Of a stretch of DNA of 64,000 nucleotides, positions 52,362-60,421 are shown in pieces. The number at the start of each line of letters is the position of its first letter. Position 1 is the first letter of the stretch. This DNA is from CAYNVQ01 sp964400735. GTDB lineage: Bacteria > Acidobacteriota > Aminicenantia > Aminicenantales > Aminicenantaceae. The notes below the pieces were generated by a model. It searched no databases. It saw nothing but the letters and a program-made list of their open reading frames with translations, and was not told the DNA's origin. The stretch lies in contig CAYNVQ010000008.1 in the NCBI GenBank assembly GCA_964400735.1, forward strand, positions 129,529 to 193,528. Reading direction: 5' to 3'. The translations under genes were made by a program, and so were the position numbers.

Positions 52362-52967
52362 ATGTCTTCGATCATCGAAGTTTTATTGGATCAGCTCGGA
52401 GGAGAGAACCTGGGGAAAATCAGCCAACAAGTGGGGGCCAAGGAAGAGGATACGGCAAAGGCGATTCCGGAAGTGCTCGGTTTGCTCACGGAAGCATTGG
52501 CCAGAAATTCGTCACGCCAAGAAGGCGCACAGGCGCTTTCTAACGCATTAACCAAGGATCACGATGGAAGCATTCTGGATAACCTGCCGGATTTTATCGA
52601 AAATTTCCAGGCAGGTCCAGGGGATGGGATCCTGCGTCATGTGTTGGGTGATAAGCGGAGTGCTGTCGAGGAAAGATTGAGTCAAAGGAGTTCGCTCGAC
52701 CTCGGCTCCATCACCAAGCTACTAACGATGGCCGCGCCTTTGGTCATGGGCCTTTTGGGGCGTTCCCAGAGGAAGGACGGCCTGGATGTGGGTGCACTTG
52801 CTGGACTTTTAGGGACAGAGAGAGAGCAAGCCAGACGGGTCGCCCCCCAATCCACCGGCCTTTTGAGCCAGCTGCTGGATGCCGACGGAGATGGTGATAT
52901 CACAGATGATGTGGCCAGGATCGGTGGAGGTCTGTTGAGCAAACTTTTTGGAAGAAAAAGAAAATAA
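52362..52967 (+). CDS. DUF937 family protein
   Basis: The 201-residue soluble protein begins SSIIEVLLDQLGGENLGKISQQVGA and ends with a D-rich segment (LLDADGDGDITDDVARIGGGLLSKLFG), both typical of DUF937. It belongs to a set of small proteins (LysM/BON, this, dodecin, MscS) in one direction, each with its own strong RBS. Function unknown. Confidence 0.9.
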   Translation: MSSIIEVLLDQLGGENLGKISQQVGAKEEDTAKAIPEVLGLLTEALARNSSRQEGAQALSNALTKDHDGSILDNLPDFIENFQAGPGDGILRHVLGDKRSAVEERLSQRSSLDLGSITKLLTMAAPLVMGLLGRSQRKDGLDVGALAGLLGTEREQARRVAPQSTGLLSQLLDADGDGDITDDVARIGGGLLSKLFGRKRK

Positions 52968-52978
52968 GGGAGGGAGAG

Positions 52979-53188
52979 ATGGCAACAATCAAAGTTATCG
53001 AACTTATCGGGACGTCTACCAAAAATTGGGAGGATGCAGCGAATGATGCGGTCAAAGAAGCCCAAGAAACCGTCAAGGGCATTACAGGTTTGGAAGTGGT
53101 TGCACAAACGGCCAAAGTGGAAGGCGGAGAGATCGTCGAGTATCGCACCAATGTGAAGGTGGCTTTTCTTGTCGAGGAAAATCGCTGA
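52979..53188 (+). CDS. Dodecin, flavin-binding small protein
   Basis: The 69-residue product matches dodecin length and pattern: a first strand IKVIELIGTSTKNWEDAANDAV with the flavin-stacking Trp, a single helix, and strands ending EYRTNVKVAFLVE. Dodecins form hollow dodecamers that store FMN/FAD or riboflavin. It starts 11 bp after the DUF937 stop behind GGGAGGGAG. Confidence 0.93.
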   Translation: MATIKVIELIGTSTKNWEDAANDAVKEAQETVKGITGLEVVAQTAKVEGGEIVEYRTNVKVAFLVEENR

Positions 53189-53323
53189 TTCGTTTTTTTC
53201 TGAAAAACGAAAATCTGCACTATTTCTCGGTTTTATTCGGCGGATTTTTGTCTGCTGGAAATATTCCTAATTATTCTGTTTTTATCTTTAAGATTCATAG
53301 AAATTTAATAAGGAGGAGTTTAT

Positions 53324-54139
53324 ATGGAAACTTTTGTTGATCAATTGGTAATTTTTGCGACCACATACGGTTTGAAGGTCGTCGGGGCCGTTCTGATTCT
53401 TATTTTCGGCCGTGCGTTGGCCGGTTTTGCACGAAAGGGAGTGAAACGTCTGCTAAAAAAATCAAAAACAGACGAAGCTCTCATCTCCTTCTTGTCGGGC
53501 CTGATTTTCATTTTGGTCATGGTCTTTACCGTTATAGCCGCCCTAGCAAAGTTCGGAGTTCAAACAACATCGATTGTGGCTGTTTTAGGAGCAGCTGGAT
53601 TTGCCGTTGGATTTGCCCTCCAAGGATCTTTAGCCAATTTTGCTGCAGGCGTTATGCTTTTGATCTTTCGTCCGTTCCGCCTTGGTGATCTCATCGAGGT
53701 GGCAGGAGTGCTCGGCGTCGTCAAGGAAATTCATATATTCAACACCGAAGTCGCTACAATGGATAATGTAAAAATTATAGTTCCTAATGGGAAAATTTTT
53801 GGGGATGTCATCAAAAATATTTCAGGGTACGATACACGCCGGATCGATTTGGTGTTCGGCATCGGATATTCATCCTCCATTCCAAAAGCGTATGAAGTGA
53901 TCCAGAAAGAACTTAAAGAAGATCAGAGGATCCTCTCGGATCCAGCGCCTCAGATTGCTGTATCTGAACTGGCCGATTCGAGCGTGAATTTCATCGTGCG
54001 TCCTTGGGTAAAAAAAGAGGATTATTGGCACGTGCGTTTCGATCTCATTAGGAAAATCAAAGAAAAATTCGATGATTCTGGTATCGAAATTCCCTTCCCT
54101 CAGCGTGCTGTCCATGTGTCGAGAGAAGCTGAAATCTAA
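53324..54139 (+). CDS. MscS-family mechanosensitive channel
   Basis: The 271-residue product has three hydrophobic helices in the first 110 residues. The third is the glycine/alanine-rich pore helix (VAVLGAAGFAVGFALQGSLANFAAG), followed by FRPFRLGDLIEV and the beta domain, ending with the alpha-beta cap (FDDSGIEIPFPQRAVH). It opens under membrane tension to release solutes. It converges with the sirtuin gene, overlapping by four bases at the stops. The RBS is AAGGAGGAG. Confidence 0.95.
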   Translation: METFVDQLVIFATTYGLKVVGAVLILIFGRALAGFARKGVKRLLKKSKTDEALISFLSGLIFILVMVFTVIAALAKFGVQTTSIVAVLGAAGFAVGFALQGSLANFAAGVMLLIFRPFRLGDLIEVAGVLGVVKEIHIFNTEVATMDNVKIIVPNGKIFGDVIKNISGYDTRRIDLVFGIGYSSSIPKAYEVIQKELKEDQRILSDPAPQIAVSELADSSVNFIVRPWVKKEDYWHVRFDLIRKIKEKFDDSGIEIPFPQRAVHVSREAEI

Positions 54140-54879
54140 TAGAGTTGCTGAATTATAAGAGGGAGGGCTAATCCGGCTGCATCGTCGATCACGTAATCGG
54201 CCATCGAATCTAGAGGTGTGCTGCCTTTGTTGATGATGGCCAGTTTGGCTCCTTTTTGTTTGGCTCTGAGGGGAATATCGGCAGCCGGATAGACGACCAG
54301 AGAGCTCCCTACAGCCAAAAAAAAGTCGCAGGTTTGAGCCTCTCCATAGGCCAGGCTGAGGACTTGAGGGTCAAGCATCTCGCCGAAAAAGATCACATCC
54401 GGTCTGAGGATACCCTGACATTCCATGCATAGAGGAGGGTTTTTCTCTTCCAGTCTGCAAAATGCCTCATCGAGGGTGTACTTTTTAGAGCATTCCGTGC
54501 AAATGATCGTCCGGGTAGTTCCATGCAGCTCGATGACGGATGAAGATCCGGCCTCCTGATGGAGCCCGTCGATGTTCTGGGTGATCACGGTTCTGAGGTT
54601 CCCTTTGGCCTCCATCTCGACCAAGGCCAGGTGGGCTTTGTTGGGCTTGACTTTTCTAAGCAAAGGGTAGCGCACCTCTTTAAAGAAATTCCAATAATAG
54701 GAGGGATTCTGGCGAAAATAGTCGATGTTGGCATACAGATTGGGATCGTATTTTGTCCAGAGCCCGCCTTCTCCCCGATAGGTGGGGATTCCACTTTCGG
54801 CAGAAATACCCGCACCGGTGAAAGCCACTGTATAGCGGGAGGATTTAAGCTGCGATGCGATAGCCTCTACAGCGTCCAT
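54136..54879 (-). CDS. cobB: Sir2-family NAD-dependent deacylase
   Basis: The 247-residue product has GAGISAESGIPTYRG, the QNIDGLH segment, catalytic His (ELHGTTR), a four-Cys zinc ribbon (C-x2-C in CTECS and C-x2-C in CMECQ) and GSSLVVYPAADIP. It would remove acyl groups from protein lysines with NAD+. It is the last gene of a minus-strand row (60093 to 54136). Acyl-CoA synthetases are common sirtuin targets, and one lies directly upstream. Confidence 0.94.
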   Translation of the reverse strand: MDAVEAIASQLKSSRYTVAFTGAGISAESGIPTYRGEGGLWTKYDPNLYANIDYFRQNPSYYWNFFKEVRYPLLRKVKPNKAHLALVEMEAKGNLRTVITQNIDGLHQEAGSSSVIELHGTTRTIICTECSKKYTLDEAFCRLEEKNPPLCMECQGILRPDVIFFGEMLDPQVLSLAYGEAQTCDFFLAVGSSLVVYPAADIPLRAKQKGAKLAIINKGSTPLDSMADYVIDDAAGLALPLIIQQLY

Positions 54880-54909
54880 TCTTTCCTCATCCCTTGGCTT
54901 TGATTCTTA

Positions 54910-56466
54910 TCAGCCATATTTCTCGCGGAGCTTATATTTACATATTTTGGCCGAACCGGTTTTAGGCAGAACATCCGAAAAAATCACTTTTTTCGGGGCT
55001 TTGAAGGGTGCCATCCGTTTTTTGCAAAAGCGGATGATCTCATCGGCAGTCAGACGTTTCCCCTCCTTGGCCACGACCACGGCCGTGACCGCTTCTCCCC
55101 AAACAGGATGTGGTATGCCTATGACTGCTGCCTCCAAAATGGATGGATGAGCATAAAGCGCATCCTCCACTTCTATGGAATAGACGTTCTCTCCGCCGGT
55201 GAGGATGACATCATCCATCCTATCCACGATGGTCACGTATCCAGCAGGATCGAGCACGGCCAGATCCCTGGTGTGCAGCCAGTTGTCCACAAGACGCCTT
55301 GTCGTCTCTTCTGGAAGTCTCCAATACCCGGGAGTCACGGTTTCTGCTTTAGCCATGATCTCCCCCACGTCTTTCCCATCGGGAACGATTTCGCTGCCGT
55401 CTTCTTTGACGACCTTGAGCTGCACCCTGTCGAACGGCCTTCCTGTGGTGACCATTATTTTAAGCCTTTCTTCAAAGGGCAGCGATTTCGCCTCTTCGTT
55501 GAGAATGGACATGGTCAGAAAGGGGCTTGTTTCCGTCAATCCATAGGTCTGAATATAATCGCACTTGAAGACATCGATGATTTTCCTGACGACTTCTTTG
55601 GCGATAGGCGCACCTCCGCTCATGACCAATCTGAGGGAGGAAAAATCGAAATTATTGGCGTCCGGATGATTCACCATCAGATTGAGCATGGTGGGAATGA
55701 AATTACTCAGGGTTATCTTATGTTTTTCGATGGCATCGAATGTGGAGAGGGGATCGAAGGCTGGAAGCATCACATGGGTAGCAGCCACTTGGGTAAGAGC
55801 CCATACGGCCCAGGCGTCGGCCAGATGAAACATCGGTGAGACATGGAGCCATCGATCACTGTCCGAAAGGCAGAGCTCCCGAATGGCGCTCTCGGCGTGG
55901 GCGAGATTGTTCCGATGAGTCAGGATCACTCCCTTCGGACGGCCGGTTGTGCCGCTGGTGTAATAAATCTGGGCCATGTCTGCGGTGTCGACCTTGAGCG
56001 ATGGCTGTCGTCCAGGGCGAGGATGATTAACCAGAGTTTCATAGTCGAGGGCGGCCGATCGCTCTCGATTCGTTTTCGGCCGGCTTAGAATGACATTCTT
56101 CAGTGGGGATAAATTAGCCCTTTTTTCTTGCAAACAGGATACAAGGTCCGGCTGGGCGACCAGGGCCTTCGCCTGAGAGTCGTTCAGGATATACACAAAA
56201 TCTTCGGCGCTCAACCTGTAGTTGACGGGCACGGGCACAGCCCCTATTTTGGCGGCGGCGAAGTATAACTCCATAAATCTGTGGCAGTTTCGGTGGATGA
56301 TGGCGATCCTATCGTCCTTCTCAAGGCCCAGAGTAGCCAGCGCGGAGGCCAGGTTGTCCACTCGATGCTTCAGCTGGGAATAGCTGTACCGGATGTTTCC
56401 ACAAATAACCGCCACTCGCTCAGGCGCTTTTTCGAATGCTTTTTCGAGGATTTGGTAAAGTCCCAC
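54910..56466 (-). CDS. AMP-forming acyl-CoA ligase
   Basis: The 518-residue product has the AMP-binding P-loop YYTSGTTGRPKGV, YGLTETSP, the hinge VDRMDDVILTGGENVYSIEVEDAL and the C-terminal PKTGSAKICKYKLRE lysine segment. It activates a fatty or aromatic acid to its CoA ester with ATP to AMP. Aromatic ligases are similar in length, so it could supply the benzoyl-CoA pathway, but it lies 30 kb away in another gene row. It starts with GTG and has no clear RBS; it is spaced 13 bp after the TudS-like gene. Confidence 0.9.
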   Translation of the reverse strand: MGLYQILEKAFEKAPERVAVICGNIRYSYSQLKHRVDNLASALATLGLEKDDRIAIIHRNCHRFMELYFAAAKIGAVPVPVNYRLSAEDFVYILNDSQAKALVAQPDLVSCLQEKRANLSPLKNVILSRPKTNRERSAALDYETLVNHPRPGRQPSLKVDTADMAQIYYTSGTTGRPKGVILTHRNNLAHAESAIRELCLSDSDRWLHVSPMFHLADAWAVWALTQVAATHVMLPAFDPLSTFDAIEKHKITLSNFIPTMLNLMVNHPDANNFDFSSLRLVMSGGAPIAKEVVRKIIDVFKCDYIQTYGLTETSPFLTMSILNEEAKSLPFEERLKIMVTTGRPFDRVQLKVVKEDGSEIVPDGKDVGEIMAKAETVTPGYWRLPEETTRRLVDNWLHTRDLAVLDPAGYVTIVDRMDDVILTGGENVYSIEVEDALYAHPSILEAAVIGIPHPVWGEAVTAVVVAKEGKRLTADEIIRFCKKRMAPFKAPKKVIFSDVLPKTGSAKICKYKLREKYG

Positions 56467-56479
56467 TTTGTCTTATAGC

Positions 56480-57046
56480 TTACAGAATTTCATCTAACTT
56501 CTCGAGAGTTTGAATAAAGGATATCTCATCGATAGAGCGGAGGGATTTTCCGGGTATCCCTATCCAGGCAGGATGGATACCGGACTTATCCAAACAGGCT
56601 TTTAGCTCCTCCATAAATACTCCCCTTCCAGGAACGAATTCGATATCCCTTGGGAATTCCTTTTTTCCTTTGATGTTTTTTTTCCATCGCCCGACAAGCC
56701 CTATCCCGCAGGTGGGACTTCCCTCGGCTCCGATTATGGCTCGAATTTCATAGCCTTTTTTGGCAAAAGATTTTAGGGCGCGGGTGATATTTTCTGCCAG
56801 AAGGCGGTAGGCCTTTCTTATTTTGGGATGGTCGTAGGCCTCTTTGGGTAGAGCCTTCCTGAAAATGCTCGACAGTTCCATTTCAGGGCAGGGAATCTGA
56901 TAGATACCCACGCCTTTATCCAGGAGGAGCCGGACAACTTCCTCCTCCAATCCTGGATATATGGCAAGATTGTCCTCCAGGGAGTGAACATTCAGAATAC
57001 AGTGGGAGGTGACGACGATTTTACCGCTTCTTTTATCGGGTTTCAT
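56480..57046 (-). CDS. TudS/DUF523-related cysteine-containing protein
   Basis: The 188-residue product has VTSHCILNVHS near the start, QIPCPEMELS, then GAEGSPTCGIGL. The three cysteines are spaced like those that hold the [4Fe-4S] cluster of the 2-thiouracil desulfurase/DUF523 group, which I take as its family. The ATG at 57046 is used; a TTG one codon earlier is possible. Role unknown; it is translated between the amidohydrolase and the ligase genes. Confidence 0.7.
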   Translation of the reverse strand: MKPDKRSGKIVVTSHCILNVHSLEDNLAIYPGLEEEVVRLLLDKGVGIYQIPCPEMELSSIFRKALPKEAYDHPKIRKAYRLLAENITRALKSFAKKGYEIRAIIGAEGSPTCGIGLVGRWKKNIKGKKEFPRDIEFVPGRGVFMEELKACLDKSGIHPAWIGIPGKSLRSIDEISFIQTLEKLDEIL

Positions 57047-57086
57047 CAAACGACCTTTACTGAAATTTATTTTATACGATTAAAAA

Positions 57087-57920
57087 TCACAAGCCCAGTA
57101 TGCGGGCGGCATTTTCATAGAGGATTTTCCTCTTGGATTCTTCCGAAAGCGGCAGGCTGCTTATTTCTTCAATATTCGAAGAGATGCTGGGCATGCCCGG
57201 CCAATCAGAACCGAAGACGAATTTGTCGATATTTCGCTCCATATCAGGGAAGTATTTCAGCATGTTTTTCGGGGGAAGACCTGAAACTTCGATGTAGAGG
57301 TTGGAGTGTATTCGAGAGAGAAGAAAAGCCTTATCATACCAGATTCCTCTCCCCCCATGGGCCATCAAAAGAACGAGGTCGGGGAAGTCTGTGGCCACAT
57401 CATCCAAATGGAGCGGATCGGCGTATTTGATTTTGGATCCTTTGAACACCGAAGAACCCGTGTGAAAAAGGATCGGAACGCGCTCGTCCTGGGCCAATGA
57501 ATAGAGGGGATAGAGCCGGCGTTCATGGGGATAGAAATGGTTGTAAGAAGGATAAAGCTTGATTCCTCTGGCCCCCTTTCGAAGGCAGTTTTTCACCTCC
57601 GATTCCGGGTGGGTCACCAGAGCGGGGTTGACAGTGCAAAAGGGGAGGTAGGTGTTTTCTCCTTGGCAGAAGTCCAGAACGTATTCATTGGGAACGACAC
57701 CCGTCGTGACCGGACTTATATCCGGTAGAATCACGGCCCTCTCGACGCTTTGTCCCCGCAGGTATCGGGCGAATTTGTGAGGATCGGTCAATTCGTTGTA
57801 CCGCTCGTACAGATCCGAGTTCACGCGTTTCTGGAAGGTGTGAACCCATTCGTGCCAGTGCTCCTTGAGACCGATATGCACATGAAAATCTATAACCTTC
57901 ATCGGTTGTTTTTTATTCAT
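57087..57920 (-). CDS. Amidohydrolase-2 family TIM-barrel protein
   Basis: The 277-residue product has the metal HxH near the N-terminus (DFHVHIG), a mid-barrel His (LFHTGSS), MAHGGRG and the final Asp (GSDWPGMP). The family includes ACMSD-type decarboxylases and lactonases acting on aromatic or cyclic acids. It lies 22 bp downstream of the DUF5916 gene. Neither RBS nor substrate can be settled. Confidence 0.85.
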   Translation of the reverse strand: MNKKQPMKVIDFHVHIGLKEHWHEWVHTFQKRVNSDLYERYNELTDPHKFARYLRGQSVERAVILPDISPVTTGVVPNEYVLDFCQGENTYLPFCTVNPALVTHPESEVKNCLRKGARGIKLYPSYNHFYPHERRLYPLYSLAQDERVPILFHTGSSVFKGSKIKYADPLHLDDVATDFPDLVLLMAHGGRGIWYDKAFLLSRIHSNLYIEVSGLPPKNMLKYFPDMERNIDKFVFGSDWPGMPSISSNIEEISSLPLSEESKRKILYENAARILGL

Positions 57921-57942
57921 GGCTTTATCGATACCGGTCCGG

Positions 57943-60093
57943 TTAAAAATCGTATCCCAGCTTGAGAAACAGGGTGTTGCCTTGATTCCCCTTTACACCG
58001 AATGCGCCTGCACCTACCTGATAGACAACCTGCAGCGTTCCGTAAGTCTTGAACTTATAGAGGCCTATTACCATGAGATTTCTCTTGTCGATGGCCGAAT
58101 TCATCTGGAAAAATAAGTGCAAAGAGAATTTCTGGCTTGCCAGGTATGTGATTTTTGCCACATGGATGGATGTGTCCTCGATATAGGATTCGTCCATGTT
58201 TCTCAAAAGATAAAGGCTGTATTCCGAGAAAAAATTTTCCGTGAATTTTAGCTGCTTGCTGACTTCGAACAAGGCAAAATGCGATCTATAATTTTTGCCC
58301 ACGCTGATCGATAGGCCGAACGACTGCCATTCGCCCCCATTGAAGTAACTGCTGATCCTTGTGCGGTAATTCCTGAAATCTTTTACTTCTACTTCCTCCC
58401 ATCTTTCGGGGACCACGATTCTAAAAGATGAGGGGGGAATCAGTTCGGTAACGGGCGGGACGTAGACGAGTTCGGTCTTGGGGAAATAATCGTTGAGTTT
58501 ATACTCTTGAACATGTTCGAGAGAGACGGTAAACTTATTTTTAAGATCGAAGAAAAGCCCTTGGTCGATCTGCCAACTTCTCAAAATTCCGTTCATTCCC
58601 CAAAAAATATCATAATTCGAACGGTACCGGATCTGGCTCAAAAATCCCTCCCTGAAGGTAAAGGCCTTATCGATGGCCGAATTGATCTCCTTTCGGTTAT
58701 CGTCCGGAATAAAACCCACCTGGTTCACATTTTCCCCGAAGTTTTCGCCTATCTGGATGTAGTGGAGATGGGCGTGAAAGGTGGGGGTGTCATAGCTCGG
58801 TCCGATGTAAAAAGCGATGTTCCCTTGGCTGTAGTCTCCGTAACTCAAGGCGAACTGCCCGGATAATTTCAGACCTTTGGTCAGGTAAAGGTTGGAATAC
58901 AAGCCGGCGGTTCCGGCGTTCTTCTGGTCGATGAATTTATTGGCAGCCGTGAAGCCGAAGGATGTTTGACCCGACAGATTTTTTTTCTCCAGAGTGAAAA
59001 CGGAAAAGTTGGACGAGTTTTCTCCAAATTCTTCCTGTTTTTTAGCCTGGGCACTCATACCAGAAAACTCGAAATCTCCGGCCCTTCCCTGAAGTCTTAT
59101 CCCTCCGTAAATGTCTCCGATTCTCTTGGAGTAAAACAACCGGAGAGGTTGACTATAGGATTCCGAGCCTTCCAGGAAAAAATCCCTCTTTTCCGGGAGA
59201 TAGAGCTCATAAGGCGTCAGGTTAATCCGCTCCTCGTCCGGCTCCACGGTCGCAAAATCAGGATAGACCGCTATTCTTCCTGCAATTTGTTGGGAAAATG
59301 CGTACCGGGCATCGAGGCCCGCCCCTGGTTCTGTTTTAGCCCCTGATTCAAAACGGGAGATCACATAAGGCCGGATGTTTTTTCCTCTCTCCTGTTCCAC
59401 AAGGTCAAGGGTTGGAAGGGGGCTGATTTGAGCGAAATCGAAGGGGGGATCGAGAGGGCCGCTTCGAAAGAAGCCTTCCAGCCGGGGCACGATTCTGGCC
59501 AAGCTCAGACCTATAGCACTACCGTTATCCGGTTCTTCGAATAGAGTGCCCCTCTTGATGGCCATCTCGGTGCTCCAGCCAAAATCCGTTTTTTCACTGG
59601 CTGTTTCCCATTCTCCATCCCATCCCGGATTGATGATTTGACCGTCTTTGGTGATCTTCCCTTCCGATTTCGTCCCTATGAAATTGGTCGAAAAATAGGC
59701 GAAATTTTCGGGATCATCTGGACGATCGAAGAGGATATAAACAGAATCTGTCTCCCTTAGGTCCCCATCCACCTTCATCGTTTCAGCCTGGAGTTTTTCG
59801 GGTTCGCTGTCATTGCAGATAAACCCGAAATAGATGTATTCATCATCGAACAGGATTTTCACAATTGTCTCGATGCCGCCGCTATCTTCTTCATAAGAAT
59901 CTCTTTGGATGAAGATACTCGCATCCGGAGCTTGCCTCCAGATGGATTCGTTCAACCAACCATCGATATCTATGGGATTTTTGGCCTTGATGGCCAGGGG
60001 TTCTCTTTTTCCTTCCTGGCCGAACAAAAAAAGAGAAGATAACAGGAAAAAAAGAAAAAGAAGTAACTTATTCGAACGAGGAAACCTTTTCAT
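57943..60093 (-). CDS. DUF5916 outer-membrane protein with N-terminal CBM9-like domain
   Basis: The 716-residue product has a signal peptide (1-25, FLFGQEGKREP), an N-terminal CBM9/DOMON-like sandwich (about 30-200, IDGWLNESIWRQAP, DDEYIYFGFICND, NPGWDGEWETASE), and then the DUF5916 barrel region (NIRPYVISRFE, ERINLTPYELYLPEKRDFFLEG, YSKRIG), ending in a terminal beta strand (TLFLKLGYDF). It is probably an outer-membrane barrel of unknown cargo. A promoter-like pair lies just upstream. Confidence 0.88.
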   Translation of the reverse strand: MKRFPRSNKLLLFLFFLLSSLFLFGQEGKREPLAIKAKNPIDIDGWLNESIWRQAPDASIFIQRDSYEEDSGGIETIVKILFDDEYIYFGFICNDSEPEKLQAETMKVDGDLRETDSVYILFDRPDDPENFAYFSTNFIGTKSEGKITKDGQIINPGWDGEWETASEKTDFGWSTEMAIKRGTLFEEPDNGSAIGLSLARIVPRLEGFFRSGPLDPPFDFAQISPLPTLDLVEQERGKNIRPYVISRFESGAKTEPGAGLDARYAFSQQIAGRIAVYPDFATVEPDEERINLTPYELYLPEKRDFFLEGSESYSQPLRLFYSKRIGDIYGGIRLQGRAGDFEFSGMSAQAKKQEEFGENSSNFSVFTLEKKNLSGQTSFGFTAANKFIDQKNAGTAGLYSNLYLTKGLKLSGQFALSYGDYSQGNIAFYIGPSYDTPTFHAHLHYIQIGENFGENVNQVGFIPDDNRKEINSAIDKAFTFREGFLSQIRYRSNYDIFWGMNGILRSWQIDQGLFFDLKNKFTVSLEHVQEYKLNDYFPKTELVYVPPVTELIPPSSFRIVVPERWEEVEVKDFRNYRTRISSYFNGGEWQSFGLSISVGKNYRSHFALFEVSKQLKFTENFFSEYSLYLLRNMDESYIEDTSIHVAKITYLASQKFSLHLFFQMNSAIDKRNLMVIGLYKFKTYGTLQVVYQVGAGAFGVKGNQGNTLFLKLGYDF

Positions 60094-60421
60094 TTTATTT
60101 ACCTCAATTTAACCTGAAGATTATTTATACCACTGATTGTGACGGCAGTAAACTAACTTTAATCTAATTTGTCCAAAAAGATACAGGCACTTCATATCGC
60201 CATTTTCGCCCTGAGCGGACCGGGTTATTCGAAGGATGGAGCACAGAAGACGTTTGGCCACTGGATCCAATGAGAAAACGGCTCTTCAAGAAAAGCTTGT
60301 GGAGAGACCCGATGCCTGCTATTTTAGTTATGGAGAGATCGGATGGTTTCCAAGAGAGAAAGCCAAATCATCCAGCAATATCTTTAAAAAAGACCTTTTT
60401 CCCTGCGAAATCTAGAAATCG
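60094..60421. other. 328-bp divergent intergenic region
   Basis: It separates the DUF5916 gene from the plus-strand 60422 gene. Besides the promoter at 60125-60153 I see no gene, repeat or hairpin. An obvious promoter for 60422 was not found. Confidence 0.5.
60125..60153 (-). promoter_or_regulatory. Sigma-70-like promoter of the DUF5916 gene row
   Basis: On the minus strand, TTTACT (60153-60148), a 17-bp spacer, then TATAAA (60130-60125), 32 bp before the ATG at 60093. It would drive the row down to 54136. Confidence 0.45.

Noticed and set aside
53189..53211. Inverted repeat TTCGTTTTT/AAAAACGAA after the dodecin gene
   Set aside because: Stem is AT-rich and no U-tract follows, so it is a weak terminator candidate at best.
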